Source: Actinomadura hibisca NBRC 15177 (lineage in GTDB: Bacteria; Actinomycetota; Actinomycetes; Streptosporangiales; Streptosporangiaceae). Taken from it: a stretch of DNA of 47,971 bases. The stretch spans positions 1 through 47,971 of the forward strand of contig NZ_BCRO01000100.1 in assembly GCF_001552635.1 (NCBI RefSeq), in the 5' to 3' direction. This document shows positions 1 to 8,247 of the stretch, in pieces. The position numbers and the translations under genes are program-made. Under the pieces are notes generated by a model. It ran no database searches. It was not told where the DNA came from and saw only the letters and a list, made by a program, of their open reading frames with translations. Positions within the stretch are counted from its first letter, which is position 1, and every line of letters starts with the position of its first letter.

Positions 1-110
1 CCCCCGGTGGCCGGGGTCGGTGGGCATGTTCGGGCGCGGGCTGGGGTCGTTGGTCAGGTGCAGGGCACGGGGCTGGAGTTGCAGGTCAGGGACGGACACG
101 AACCGGGCCG
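1..110. repeat. Degenerate copy of the end-of-window minisatellite
   Basis: This G-rich stretch resembles the ~106-bp tandem units at 47500-47971. It shares short blocks such as GGTGGGCATGT, GCGCGGGCTGGGGT and CACGGGGCTGG in the same order and orientation. It carries no convincing gene. The short open frames across it are low-complexity products of the repeat. Confidence 0.5.
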
Positions 111-115
111 ACCGC

Positions 116-961
116 TCACTCCAGGGGAGCCACAGGCCGTCCGTCCGGGCCGTCGCCGTGGTGTGGCCAGCGGGCGGAGTCGTCGCGCTGGAGGCGGGAC
201 ACTTCCTCCATCCGGTCGGACGGGATGACGACCTGGGTGACCTCGATGGCGTTCTCATCTCCGCCCGAGTAGCCAATCCGAACGATCTCCCAGACGGGCA
301 GCGAGATCGGGATCTGGAGCAAAGCCGCCTCTTCCGCCTCGGGCATCCTGGCCCGACGCCGTTCCAGCCATTCGATCGGCCCGTGCCCGGCCTCCTCTAG
401 CCGGTCGAGCCAAGCTCCCGGTCCCGTGCCATACGGTTCCCGCACTTCCGGTGCAGCCTCGACGCCGCGTGGATGAATCCAAGAGTTGCTGACCTGGAAC
501 GGGGGCTCGTTCGGCGGACCCGTCACCCGCTGTCGGCGCAGCACCAGGGAGCCGGGCTTGACGTTGAGCATGTGCGCCAGCCGGGTGTCGGTCATGGGTT
601 CTTCCCCGACCGTCGGTTCGGTGTGGTGCACCCACAACTCGTCGCCCTGGGCGGCGGGGAAGCTGTAGCCTCCCGCCACCTGCCGACCGTCGATCTCATG
701 CCGAGTGTTACGGCGTACCACGTGGGTGCGCATGAGGACGCGCCGCTTGTCGGGGCGGACGATCGTTCCACGTCGGGGCACAGCCCAGAGCAGGCCCTCA
801 TCTTCCAGCGCGGCGATGGCCCGTGCGACGACGTTACGTGAGACGCCGAACTCCTCGGCGAGATCCACATGGCGCGGCAGCGTGTCGCCGGGTCCCCATT
901 CCCCGTCCCTGATCCGGCGGCGCAGGCTGTCAGCGATCTCGTGGTACCGAGCCGACCCCAC
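116..961 (-). CDS. GntR/HutC-family transcriptional regulator
   Basis: A 281-residue ligand-responsive repressor of the HutC subfamily. Residues ~1-70 form the GntR winged helix-turn-helix (IADSLRRRIRDGEW, then LAEEFGVSRNVVARAIAALE and a wing ending RRGTIVR). Residues ~95-240 look like a UTRA effector domain, with the usual MTDTRLAHMLNVKPGSLVL-like opening. The start is GTG at 961, preceded by GAGGAG about 9 bases upstream. The gene is divergent from the RsbW-like ATPase at 1170. The spacer between them has a perfect TTTGTT-GT-AACAAA palindrome that is a candidate operator. The ligand is unknown. Family assignment is firm and the target is inferred only from position. Confidence 0.9.
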   Translation of the reverse strand: MGSARYHEIADSLRRRIRDGEWGPGDTLPRHVDLAEEFGVSRNVVARAIAALEDEGLLWAVPRRGTIVRPDKRRVLMRTHVVRRNTRHEIDGRQVAGGYSFPAAQGDELWVHHTEPTVGEEPMTDTRLAHMLNVKPGSLVLRRQRVTGPPNEPPFQVSNSWIHPRGVEAAPEVREPYGTGPGAWLDRLEEAGHGPIEWLERRRARMPEAEEAALLQIPISLPVWEIVRIGYSGGDENAIEVTQVVIPSDRMEEVSRLQRDDSARWPHHGDGPDGRPVAPLE

Positions 962-1043
962 AGGCGCTCACTCCTCAGCGGTTTTGTTGAAGCTATTGAC
1001 GGGTCACGTTCCGCCGTTCATCATGTTCACATGGTGACGGCCT

Positions 1044-1057
1044 TTTGTTGTAACAAA
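1044..1057. promoter_or_regulatory. Candidate GntR operator palindrome
   Basis: TTTGTT-GT-AACAAA is a perfect 6-2-6 inverted repeat in the otherwise GC-rich spacer between the divergent gntR-type gene and the ATPase gene. Its AT content and position between two divergent starts fit an operator. No promoter hexamers are clear. Confidence 0.4.
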
Positions 1058-1169
1058 TAGCTGCGGTCTCGCCGCGTAGATCCATACTCTCCGTTCCGTC
1101 AATACCCGGGGTGAAGACGCGGACAAGCGTTCTGCCGCACGGATGCCCGGTACATCGCGAGGACGTGTC

Positions 1170-1607
1170 ATGCCCCCACACAGCCCAGACCACCGTCCCC
1201 CCGAACGCCTCCGCGAAGAGAAGCTGGAGCGCGCCGCCCTGGCGGTCCCCTCCTCCGTCGGTCTGCTGCGCGACCTGGCCGAGGCTCACCTGCACAAATG
1301 GGGACTCGCCGCCATCGTGGACGACAGTCTGCTGGTCGTCTCCGAACTGGTGACGAACGCCGTCGCCAAAGTTCCGGGCCACCTCATCGGGTTCGCCCTG
1401 CTCAAGTGGCCCACGGTGCTGGTCATCGAGGTGTCCGACGAGCACCAGGAATCCGCCGTCCTCCAGAAGCCGGGAGCAGAGGGCGAGTCCGGACGCGGCC
1501 TGTTCCTGGTGGAAGCGCTCGCCTTGCACTGGGGACAGCGCCGCTCCGCAGGCGGATGGAAGACCGTCTACGCGCTCATGGAAATCCCGCCCAGCTGCCA
1601 GACATGA
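1170..1607 (+). CDS. RsbW-like ATP-binding regulatory protein (HATPase_c)
   Basis: A 145-residue single-domain GHKL ATPase of the anti-sigma factor/RsbW type, very common in actinomycetes. The N box is VSELVTNAV, the G1 region is VIEVSDEH and the G2 box is GESGRGLFLVEAL, all in the expected order. No phosphoacceptor or membrane segment is present, so it is a cytoplasmic kinase/anti-sigma-like switch. The ATG at 1170 is preferred over the in-frame ATG at 1143 because GCGAGGA lies 6 bases upstream of it. It is divergent from the GntR-type gene, and such pairs are frequent in Streptomyces relatives. Its sigma factor or anti-anti-sigma partner is not in the window. Confidence 0.85.
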   Translation: MPPHSPDHRPPERLREEKLERAALAVPSSVGLLRDLAEAHLHKWGLAAIVDDSLLVVSELVTNAVAKVPGHLIGFALLKWPTVLVIEVSDEHQESAVLQKPGAEGESGRGLFLVEALALHWGQRRSAGGWKTVYALMEIPPSCQT

Positions 1608-1629
1608 CAGAGCGCAGCGAGATCTTTGC

Positions 1630-1956
1630 CCCACTCCCAGGCCCGCCACCCGCAGCGCCGTTACGTCCGCGGCCTTGAGGCCGTAGGCGATGAACTCTTC
1701 GTCCTCGTACCAGTCCGCCCCGGCCAAGCGATCATGAAGTTCCTGGAGGTCAAAGGGCTCCCGGGCATGACGGCGGTCCGGGTTCTCCAGTCGGCGGTCG
1801 TGCGATACCGGGTGGCGGCGTGCACGTCGATGAGATCACGGGCCGCGCCGCGATCGGCCAGTGCCCGCACTTTGGTGTCGATGACGTCGTCCAGCGCCAG
1901 GACAGACCGTACTTGTCCGTCAAGGGAAGCCGGCGGCGCAGGTCGGTCGGTTTCAT
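1630..1956 (-). pseudogene. Decayed AbiEii-type nucleotidyltransferase remnant
   Basis: Three different minus-strand frames read in turn like one AbiEii/AbiGii-type protein. Frame A begins at ATG 1956 with MKPTDLRRRLPL. Frame B carries LALDDVIDTKVRALADRG and ARDLIDVHAATRYRTTAD. Frame C continues with DRRHAREPFDLQELHDRLAG and ADWYEDEEFIAYGL. The B-to-C break is at about 1789-1791, where one missing base (GAC-TGGAG for GACCTGGAG) explains the shift. The N-terminal nucleotidyltransferase core (GSxxxD region) is absent, so there is also an internal deletion near 1915-1930. The start overlaps the stop of the upstream gene by ATGA, showing former translational coupling. The C-terminal limit is approximate. 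Confidence 0.7.
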
Positions 1957-2312
1957 GTGGTGGTGGCGGGGCGGACTGCGGCCAACTCAGTGAACGCGGA
2001 CTCCCATACCTCACGGATCGTCCGGCTGACCAAGTTCCGTAGGAACGGCCACTGGGCGGTGAGCAGATCCTTGTTCAGCAAGACCATCAGGTCGTCGCGC
2101 TGGCCTTCGACGAGAACCGTTCGGTAGACGCTCATCCGCTGCTTGGGCTTTTCCAGGTCGAAGACCGTCCTCCCCGACCATGCGATGTGCAGCGGAAGGT
2201 GCGCTGTTCCGTGTGATGGTCCGACCAGCTCGTCCAATGACGCGGGCAAGCGTGCTTGGTAGCGCGTCCGCAGAACCTCAGCTGTGGGTGGCGTCGCTAG
2301 AGAGACGGCCAT
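1953..2312 (-). CDS. Conserved hypothetical protein coupled to AbiEii remnant
   Basis: A 119-residue soluble protein with an intact frame. It contains RTRYQARLPASLDEL, a GPSHGTAHLPLHIAWSG block, and KQRMSVYRTVLVEGQRDDL followed by WPFLRNLVSRTIREVWESAF. I recall similar small proteins next to AbiEii-type genes in other actinomycetes, but I know no function. The ATG at 2312 is chosen because the longer TTG start at 2360 has no ribosome binding site. The 2312 start has only a weak one. Its TGA overlaps the ATG of the broken AbiEii remnant. It might be the former partner of that protein, which is inference from coupling only. No helix-turn-helix is obvious, so it is not a typical AbiEi. Confidence 0.65.
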   Translation of the reverse strand: MAVSLATPPTAEVLRTRYQARLPASLDELVGPSHGTAHLPLHIAWSGRTVFDLEKPKQRMSVYRTVLVEGQRDDLMVLLNKDLLTAQWPFLRNLVSRTIREVWESAFTELAAVRPATTT

Positions 2313-2453
2313 GTTGGGATTATCCCGCAGGCCATCCTGCTCTACACGGGCTCTGCCCAAATCAGCGATGAGCTGCTGCCGCCTGCCAAGGCATGGACGT
2401 GACAGAGCACCCCGCCACCCAGCGGGGCGCTCTGTCGGATGCGGAGGGTGGGG

Positions 2454-3338
2454 TCAGGCTCGGTAGGCCGCCCACATTTCTCGCATTCGCTGGCCCTGGC
2501 CCTTCGTGAACTCGTACATGCACGCGTCGTAGCTGTAGTCCATGAAGTTGTGGATCGGGTCCGCGCCCGGGGCCGGGCACGTGTCGCGGCCCGTCGGGCA
2601 GCCCTGTGCCGGGCTCTCCTCCTCCGGCGTGTCGGCCACGCGGTCGCCGGCGGTTCCGCAGCCGTCCTGGAACGTGTGGTACAGGCCCATCCAGTGGCCC
2701 ACCTCGTGGGTGCCCGTGTCGCCCTCGTTGTAGTTCGTGATCGCTCCGCCCGGCAGGCTCTGGTAGTGCACCACCACGCCGTCCAGCTTCGGGTCGGCCG
2801 CGTAGTCCGTCGGGAACGTCGCCCAGCCCAGCAGGCTCTCGCCCAGGTCGGCGGTGTAGAAGTTCAGGTCGGCCCGGCCGCCCTTGCGCAGCGCCGTCTT
2901 CATCGCCTGCTCGTTGCCCTCCGGGTCGCTGAACCAGGCGGCGTTCTTCACCCGCTTGACCGAGGCGGGCACGAAGTAGATCTGCTGCTTGGCGAAGCCC
3001 TGGTTCATCACCAGCAGCTGCTTGAGGAGCTGCCTGGTCGGGACGTTGCCCTCGGTGCCGTTGTGGACGACCTGGAAGTGCACCCGGATCACCAGCGGCT
3101 TCGTCCAGTTGGTCCGGTTGGCGCTCAGGGTCTGGACCTTGCCGCGGAAGTCCTTCTCCATCGCGGCCGCCTTGGCGGCGCTCGGCTGGTTGCGCTCCTT
3201 CACGTGCGCTCCGGCGCGGACGCGGGCGTTCTGCGGGGCGCAGTCGGTGGTGGGGGCGGCGGCCACGGTGGCGGGGGCGTGGGCCGTCACGGAGGCGAAC
3301 GCGGCGAGGGCGACGGCGATGACGCGGGCTCGTTTCAC
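2454..3338 (-). CDS. Secreted zinc metalloprotease (M43/pappalysin-like), copy 1
   Basis: A 294-residue exported protease. A signal peptide occupies residues 1-28 (MKRARV, hydrophobic Ala/Val core, AAA-type cleavage site). The metzincin zinc motif HEVGHWMGLYH is at ~211-221 and the Met-turn, NFMDYS, at ~264-269. Cysteines near the catalytic region (DGCG, GCPTG, DTC, DAC) probably form disulphides. These features fit the M43 cytophagalysin/pappalysin group, which cleaves peptides outside the cell. The GTG start at 3338 has TAGGAG 4-9 bases upstream. It is a clear paralogue of the protein at 5472-6401, from which it is separated by alkD- and guaD-type genes. Substrate unknown. Confidence 0.9.
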   Translation of the reverse strand: MKRARVIAVALAAFASVTAHAPATVAAAPTTDCAPQNARVRAGAHVKERNQPSAAKAAAMEKDFRGKVQTLSANRTNWTKPLVIRVHFQVVHNGTEGNVPTRQLLKQLLVMNQGFAKQQIYFVPASVKRVKNAAWFSDPEGNEQAMKTALRKGGRADLNFYTADLGESLLGWATFPTDYAADPKLDGVVVHYQSLPGGAITNYNEGDTGTHEVGHWMGLYHTFQDGCGTAGDRVADTPEEESPAQGCPTGRDTCPAPGADPIHNFMDYSYDACMYEFTKGQGQRMREMWAAYRA

Positions 3339-3487
3339 GGGTCTCCTAGGGGGAGCGGAGGGGCCGGTGGGGCGTGGTTATAGAACCGCTAAAACATGGG
3401 TAAGTCACTAGAAAGGCCGCAACTACCGTCAAATTGCGTATGCGGGGATACGGCGGATCGCGGGGGACGCGGGCGTAGCGTTGCTCC

Positions 3488-4201
3488 GTGGACGTCGAGG
3501 AGGAGACCGCCCGGATCGTGGCGGAAATGCGGCGGCGGGCCGTTCCCGGTCGTGCCGAAGGGGAGAAGCGCTACCTCAAGAGCGATTTCGTGCATCTGGG
3601 GACGACGGTCCCCGAGGTGCGGAAGGTCGCGCGGACGGCGGCGGTGCGCAGTCGTGACGATGCCCTGGCGCTTGCCGAAACCCTGTGGACGCTGACCGAA
3701 AGCGGCCTTGCCGTGCATGAGGCGCGGATGGCCGCAATCGAGATTTTGGTGCGCTGGGTTCGATTGCTGGAGCCGAAAGATGTCGGTTTTGTCGAGCGGT
3801 TGGTCCGCGACTCCGCCAGCTGGGTCTACGTGGACGGGCTTGCCGAGAAGGTCGTGGGTCAGCTGGCTTCGGGTGAGGTGCTCGATGTGTGGGTCGGGGA
3901 TTCCTGCATGTGGGTGCGGCGGACGGCTCTGCTCGCTCTTTTGCCTGGCGTCCGGAGCGGGCGGCCTGATCTGGGACGTATCTCCCGTTACGGGGACCTG
4001 GTGATCGGCGAGCGCGAGTTCTTCATCCGCAAGGCCCTCGGCTGGGTGCTGCGCGAGTTGTCCAAGAAGGACCCCGCCTGGGTTCACAAGTGGGTCACCG
4101 AGAGGATCGGCACGATTTCCGGGGTAACCATCCGAGAGGCGGTCCGCAGGTTGCCCGAAGCGGACGCCCAAGGGTTGCTGGACGCTTACCGGAGGCGCTG
4201 A
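3488..4201 (+). CDS. DNA alkylation repair protein, AlkD-like
   Basis: A 237-residue all-helical HEAT-like repeat protein of the AlkC/AlkD superfamily, whose members excise N3- or N7-alkylated purines. Recognisable blocks are VPEVRKVARTAA, WTLTESGLAVHEARMAAIEIL, the DSASWVYVDGLAEKV block with the Trp-x-x-x-Asp helix expected to contact DNA, WVRRTALLALLPGVRSGR and EREFFIRKALGWVLRELSKKD. The length fits the family (~230). The start is GTG at 3488, with a poor ribosome binding site. The stop lies 2 bases before the guaD start, so the two are probably cotranscribed. Codon choice is less GC-biased than in neighbouring genes (ATT, TTT, TTG, GAA), which hints at more recent acquisition. Confidence 0.85.
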   Translation: MDVEEETARIVAEMRRRAVPGRAEGEKRYLKSDFVHLGTTVPEVRKVARTAAVRSRDDALALAETLWTLTESGLAVHEARMAAIEILVRWVRLLEPKDVGFVERLVRDSASWVYVDGLAEKVVGQLASGEVLDVWVGDSCMWVRRTALLALLPGVRSGRPDLGRISRYGDLVIGEREFFIRKALGWVLRELSKKDPAWVHKWVTERIGTISGVTIREAVRRLPEADAQGLLDAYRRR

Positions 4202-4203
4202 CC

Positions 4204-5484
4204 GTGGCCGTGTATCGGGGAACCGTTCTGTGGTTCTCGGGGGAGCAGGACGTTCACCTGGTGGAGGACGGCGCGCTCGTCGTGGACGAGAGCGGCCACG
4301 TCGAACGTGTCGCACGCTGGGACGAGCTGACGGGCGAGCAGCGCGTCAACGCCGTGCAGGACTACCGGGACGACCTGATCCTGCCGGGCTTCATCGACGC
4401 GCACGCCCACTCGGGGCAGGTCGACGCCATCGCCAGCCCCGGCGGCGATCTCATGGCCTGGCTCAAGGACTATGTGTATCCAGCCGAGGCGAAGTTCCGG
4501 GACGTCGACTACGCGCGGGAAGCGTCAAGCGCGTTCCTGGACATGATGCTGGCGGCAGGCACCACCACCGCCTGCGTCCACACCACGTCCTTCAAGACCT
4601 CCACCGACGCTTTCTTCGCCGCCGCCAAGGAACGTGACCTGCGCATGGTCGCGGGCAAGGTCCTGATGGACACCGGTGCCCCGGACGAACTGCTCGACCC
4701 GAGCGTGGGGCAGGCCGAGGACGACTGCCGCGAGCTCATCGAACGCTGGCACGGCGAGGGCCGCGCGCTCTACGCCATGACGCCGCGTTTCGGCCCCACG
4801 TCAACAGTGGAGCTGCTGCGTATGGCCGGACGCCTCTACCGCGAGCACGACCTCTGGATGCAGAGCCACCTGGCCGAGACCCGCGACGAGGTCGACCACT
4901 CCCTAGAGCGCTTCGCCGACCTCAAGCCGCGCTCGTATCTGGACGTCTACGACCAGTGCGGCATGGTCGGGCCTCGCAGCGTATGGGCGCACTGCATCTG
5001 GACCGACGGCCCCGCAGACTGGGACGTCCTACGCAGCAAGGGCGCGGGCATAGCGTTCTGTCCCACGTCCAACCTTTTCCTAGGCAGCGGCCTGTTTCCC
5101 CTGGCGCGGGCTCGCCGTGCGGGTGTGCGTGTAGCGTTCGGCACAGATGTGGGGGCGGGAACCTCGTACTCGCTGCTCGCTACTTTGAACGAGGCTTACA
5201 AGGTGTCGGCTCTCCAGGGCGACCACCTCACCGCCCTCCAGGGCTTCTACCTGATGACGCGAGGAGCAGCGGAGGCTCTGCAATTGGAGGATCGTATCGG
5301 CGGCTTCCATTCCGGGGCTGAGGCCGATTTCGTAGTGCTGGACTTCGCCGCCACACCCGTCCTCAAGCGCCGTACCGAAAACGTGGGCGACATCCACGAA
5401 CGCCTGTTCGCCCTGGCGATGCTCGGCGACGAGCGCGCCGTCAAGGCCACCTACGTCATGGGCCGCCGCGCTCATCCCCGGTAG
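4204..5484 (+). CDS. guaD: Guanine deaminase (amidohydrolase)
   Basis: A 426-residue amidohydrolase-superfamily TIM barrel converting guanine to xanthine and ammonia in purine salvage/catabolism. The metal-site residues are in order: PGFIDAHAH (His67, His69), QSHLAET (His222, Glu225), WAHCIW (His263) and FGTDVGAG (Asp315). The overall length and the C-terminal EADFVVLDF block fit GuaD rather than cytosine deaminase or TRZ/ATZ hydrolases, though the latter cannot be fully excluded. The GTG start at 4204 follows GGAGG by ~7 bases. It is probably cotranscribed with the AlkD-like gene. Its 3' end overlaps the convergent metalloprotease gene by 13 bases. Confidence 0.85.
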   Translation: MAVYRGTVLWFSGEQDVHLVEDGALVVDESGHVERVARWDELTGEQRVNAVQDYRDDLILPGFIDAHAHSGQVDAIASPGGDLMAWLKDYVYPAEAKFRDVDYAREASSAFLDMMLAAGTTTACVHTTSFKTSTDAFFAAAKERDLRMVAGKVLMDTGAPDELLDPSVGQAEDDCRELIERWHGEGRALYAMTPRFGPTSTVELLRMAGRLYREHDLWMQSHLAETRDEVDHSLERFADLKPRSYLDVYDQCGMVGPRSVWAHCIWTDGPADWDVLRSKGAGIAFCPTSNLFLGSGLFPLARARRAGVRVAFGTDVGAGTSYSLLATLNEAYKVSALQGDHLTALQGFYLMTRGAAEALQLEDRIGGFHSGAEADFVVLDFAATPVLKRRTENVGDIHERLFALAMLGDERAVKATYVMGRRAHPR

Positions 5485-6401
5485 GCCGCCCACACCTTGC
5501 GCATCCGGTCGCCCTGACCGGCGGTGAACTGGTTCATGCAGGCGTCCCACCCGTAGTCCATGAAGTTGTGGACGGGGTCCGCATCGCCGCCCGCACAGGT
5601 GTCCTTGCCGGTCGGGCAGCCATTGGTGGGGTCGCGCTCGGGCGGGGTGTCGGAGACGCGGTCGCCCTGGCCGCCGCAGCCGTCCTGGAAGGTGTGGAAG
5701 AGCCCGAGCCAGTGGCCGACCTCGTGCGTGGCGCTGAAACCGCGGTTGAAGTTCGGGATCGACCCGCCGGGCATGCTGCCGATGTGGATGACGACGCCGT
5801 CCAGCTTCGGCTGGGCCTTGTACTCCCACGGGAAGGTGGACCAGCCCAGCAGTTCCTCGCCCAGGCTGGCGGTGTAGAGGTTGAGGGTGCCCGCGCCGCC
5901 CTTGCGCAGCCTCGGTTTGTAGGTGGTCTCGTAGGCCTCGGCGTCGCGGTACCAGTTGGCGTTGTCGGAGCGGGTCACGCCCTTCAGGCTGAACGAGACA
6001 CCCGTGTCCGAGCCCCCGTAGCCGCCCCCGTACGCCGAGTTCAGCACGTTGATCTGCTCCCGGATCTTCGCCTCGGGCAGGTTGCCCTCGCTCCCGTCGT
6101 GCAGCACGTGCACATAGACCGGGACGGTGAGCTGCGTCACCCCGGCCGCGCGTGCGCGCGCCCGCGCGTCGGGTGCCGAGCCCAGGCGGGCCAGCAGCGC
6201 CGACAGTTCGTTCTCGACCGCCTGCGCGGCCCCGGGCGTCAGCTCGTTGCGCTCGCGGACGCCGTGCGCGCCGGGCCGCACGCGGGCCGCGTCCGGTGCG
6301 CAGCCGCCCCCGCCGGACGCCGCAGCCCCGGTCAGCGCGGTGGGCGGGACGGCCGGCACCAAGGCGGCGGCGACGAGGACGGCGGCGGCCAGCAGCTTCA
6401 C
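5472..6401 (-). CDS. Secreted zinc metalloprotease (M43/pappalysin-like), copy 2
   Basis: A 309-residue exported protease. The GTG start at 6401 (VKLLAAAV...) is preferred over the in-frame start 12 codons upstream because AAGGAG lies 5 bases before it and it places the signal peptide at the N-terminus. It has the zinc motif HEVGHWLGLFH and the Met-turn NFMDYG. It also shares the LPxxKI/LLGWSTFPxxY/PKLDGVVxH blocks with the copy at 2454-3338, and ends in the same WAAYRx motif. A Gly/Tyr-rich insertion (SAYGGGYGGSD) distinguishes it from copy 1. The final 13 bases overlap guaD convergently. Expected to act on extracellular peptides; substrate unknown. Confidence 0.9.
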   Translation of the reverse strand: MKLLAAAVLVAAALVPAVPPTALTGAAASGGGGCAPDAARVRPGAHGVRERNELTPGAAQAVENELSALLARLGSAPDARARARAAGVTQLTVPVYVHVLHDGSEGNLPEAKIREQINVLNSAYGGGYGGSDTGVSFSLKGVTRSDNANWYRDAEAYETTYKPRLRKGGAGTLNLYTASLGEELLGWSTFPWEYKAQPKLDGVVIHIGSMPGGSIPNFNRGFSATHEVGHWLGLFHTFQDGCGGQGDRVSDTPPERDPTNGCPTGKDTCAGGDADPVHNFMDYGWDACMNQFTAGQGDRMRKVWAAYRG

Positions 6402-6487
6402 GGCACTCCTTGGGGAGGGGATACGCACCGTCACCAACTGGTACCAGAGGGGCCGGTCGCCACGGGCGGGGTCCGGCGAAACGGGAG

Positions 6488-6569
6488 CCGACCGTTACCG
6501 GTCGGAAACGCTGCGTGTCATCCGTCATAACGGGCGACCGCATCGGCGCAGGCAGCGGGCCCGTAGACT
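6488..6569 (+). promoter_or_regulatory. guaA upstream region with inverted repeat and TAGACT box
   Basis: The 215-bp divergent spacer before guaA holds a perfect hairpin-like palindrome, CCGACCG-TTAC-CGGTCGG (6488-6505), and a plausible -10 element TAGACT (6564-6569), about 48 bases before the start. No clear -35 is visible. No known purine riboswitch structure was recognised. Confidence 0.35.
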
Positions 6570-6616
6570 GGAATCCTCCGCCTGATCCCGTCGTGCTCCT
6601 GCGAAAGGCGCTGTTG

Positions 6617-8185
6617 GTGGCCGTAGACCAGAATTTTGACACCGTCCTCGTCGTCGACTTCGGCGCGCAGTACGCGCAGCTGATCGCGCGACGGGTCCGT
6701 GAGTGCCATGTGTTCAGCGAGATCGTGCCGTCCACCATGCCGGCGGCCGAGATGCTGGCGAAGAAGCCCAAGGCGATCATCCTGTCGGGCGGTCCCTCCT
6801 CGGTGTACGAGGAGGGCGCCCCGGCCGCGCCCGAGGGCCTGTTCGACCTGAAAGTGCCGACGCTCGGCATCTGCTACGGCCACCAGGTGATGGCGCAGGC
6901 GCTCGGCGGCACCGTGGCCAACTCCGACGTGGCCGAGTACGGCGGCGCGACCATCGCGGTGACCGACCCCGGCATGTTGTTCGAGGGCCTGCCCGGCGAG
7001 CAGGCGGTGTGGATGTCGCACCGCGACTTCGTGAGCCAGGCCCCGGCGGGCTTCACCGTCACCGCGAGCACCGACGTGACGCCGGTCGCCGGCATGGAGG
7101 ACCGCGAGCGCGGCTTCTACGGCGTGCAGTTCCACCCCGAGGTGCTGCACACCGAGCACGGGCTGGAGGTGCTGCGCCGCTTCCTGTACGAGGGCGCGGG
7201 CTGCCGCCCCGGCTGGACCATGGTCAACATCGCCGAGGAGCAGATCGACGCGGTCCGCGACCGCGTCGGCGGCAAGCGCGCGATCTGCGGCCTGTCGGGC
7301 GGCGTCGACTCGGCGGTGGCCGCCGCGCTGGTGCAGCGCGCCATCGGCGACCAGCTGACCTGCGTGTTCGTCGACCACGGCCTGCTGCGCAAGGGCGAGG
7401 CCGAGCAGGTGGAGAAGGACTTCGTCGCCGCCACCGGCGTCAACCTGCACGTGGTGGACGCCCAGGAGCGCTTCCTGGCCGCGCTCGCCGGGGTCACCGA
7501 CCCCGAGGAGAAGCGGAAGATCATCGGCCGCGAGTTCATCCGGGTCTTCGAGGAGGCCGCGCGCGAGATCGTCGGCGCGGACGCCCCCGAGCCGGTGGAG
7601 TTCCTGGTCCAGGGCACGCTGTACCCGGACGTGGTGGAGTCGGGCGGCGGCACCGGCGCGGCCAACATCAAGTCGCACCACAACGTCGGCGGCCTGCCCG
7701 ACGACCTCCAGTTCCAGCTGGTCGAGCCGCTGCGCGCGTTGTTCAAGGACGAGGTGCGCGCGCTCGGCGAGCAGCTCGGCCTGCCCGCCGAGATCGTGTG
7801 GCGCCAGCCGTTCCCGGGCCCCGGCCTCGGCATCCGGATCATCGGCGCGGTCGACCGCGAGCGCCTGGACATCCTGCGCGAGGCCGACGCGATCGCCCGC
7901 GAGGAGCTGACCCGCGCCGGGCTGGACCGCGAGATCTGGCAGTTCCCGGTGGTGCTGCTCGCCGACGTGCGCTCGGTGGGCGTGCAGGGCGACGGCCGCA
8001 CCTACGGCCACCCGGTGGTGTTGCGCCCGGTGACCAGCGAGGACGCCATGACCGCGGACTGGGCCCGGCTGCCCTACGAGGTGCTCCAGAAGATCTCCAC
8101 CCGCATCACCAACGAGGTGCGCGAGATCAACCGCGTGACCGTGGACATCACGAGCAAGCCCCCGGGCACCATCGAGTGGGAGTGA
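6617..8185 (+). CDS. guaA: GMP synthase (glutamine-hydrolysing)
   Basis: A 522-residue two-domain enzyme making GMP from XMP, glutamine and ATP, the last step of guanine nucleotide synthesis. The N-terminal class I glutamine amidotransferase has GICYGHQ with nucleophile Cys86 and FHPEV with His173/Glu175. The ATP pyrophosphatase has the P-loop LSGGVDSAV at ~226-234. The C-terminal dimerisation domain ends with the family signature ITSKPPGTIEWE. Length matches the family (~525). The start is taken as GTG 6617 after AAAGG; longer in-frame starts would add unconserved sequence. A strong terminator follows at 8205. It lies one gene away from guaD, so guanine-related steps cluster loosely here. 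Confidence 0.97.
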   Translation: MAVDQNFDTVLVVDFGAQYAQLIARRVRECHVFSEIVPSTMPAAEMLAKKPKAIILSGGPSSVYEEGAPAAPEGLFDLKVPTLGICYGHQVMAQALGGTVANSDVAEYGGATIAVTDPGMLFEGLPGEQAVWMSHRDFVSQAPAGFTVTASTDVTPVAGMEDRERGFYGVQFHPEVLHTEHGLEVLRRFLYEGAGCRPGWTMVNIAEEQIDAVRDRVGGKRAICGLSGGVDSAVAAALVQRAIGDQLTCVFVDHGLLRKGEAEQVEKDFVAATGVNLHVVDAQERFLAALAGVTDPEEKRKIIGREFIRVFEEAAREIVGADAPEPVEFLVQGTLYPDVVESGGGTGAANIKSHHNVGGLPDDLQFQLVEPLRALFKDEVRALGEQLGLPAEIVWRQPFPGPGLGIRIIGAVDRERLDILREADAIAREELTRAGLDREIWQFPVVLLADVRSVGVQGDGRTYGHPVVLRPVTSEDAMTADWARLPYEVLQKISTRITNEVREINRVTVDITSKPPGTIEWE

Positions 8186-8204
8186 CCCGCCCCTGACGGG
8201 GAGC

Positions 8205-8241
8205 GAGGGCCCGGCCGGACGCCACGTCCGGCCGGGCCCTC
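8205..8241. terminator. Bidirectional terminator between guaA and arsR-type gene
   Basis: A perfect 16-bp stem (arms 8205-8220 and 8226-8241) closes a 5-base GCCAC loop. It sits between the convergent guaA and ArsR-family genes, so it can serve both transcripts. There is no T-tract, as is usual in high-GC actinobacteria. Confidence 0.85.
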
Positions 8242-8247
8242 GGCGTT

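Noticed and set aside
993..1727. 244-codon minus-strand frame starting inside the AbiEii remnant
   Set aside because: Only its first ~30 codons are AbiEii-like. The rest is antisense to the RsbW-like gene and has no family features.
6402..6616. Guanine riboswitch upstream of guaA
   Set aside because: No purine-riboswitch core or three-way junction could be recognised; only a short palindrome and a -10-like box are visible.
5080..6870. 596-codon minus-strand frame
   Set aside because: It spans guaD, the metalloprotease and the guaA start in wrong frames; fragments of protease-like sequence in it are frame-shadow artefacts.
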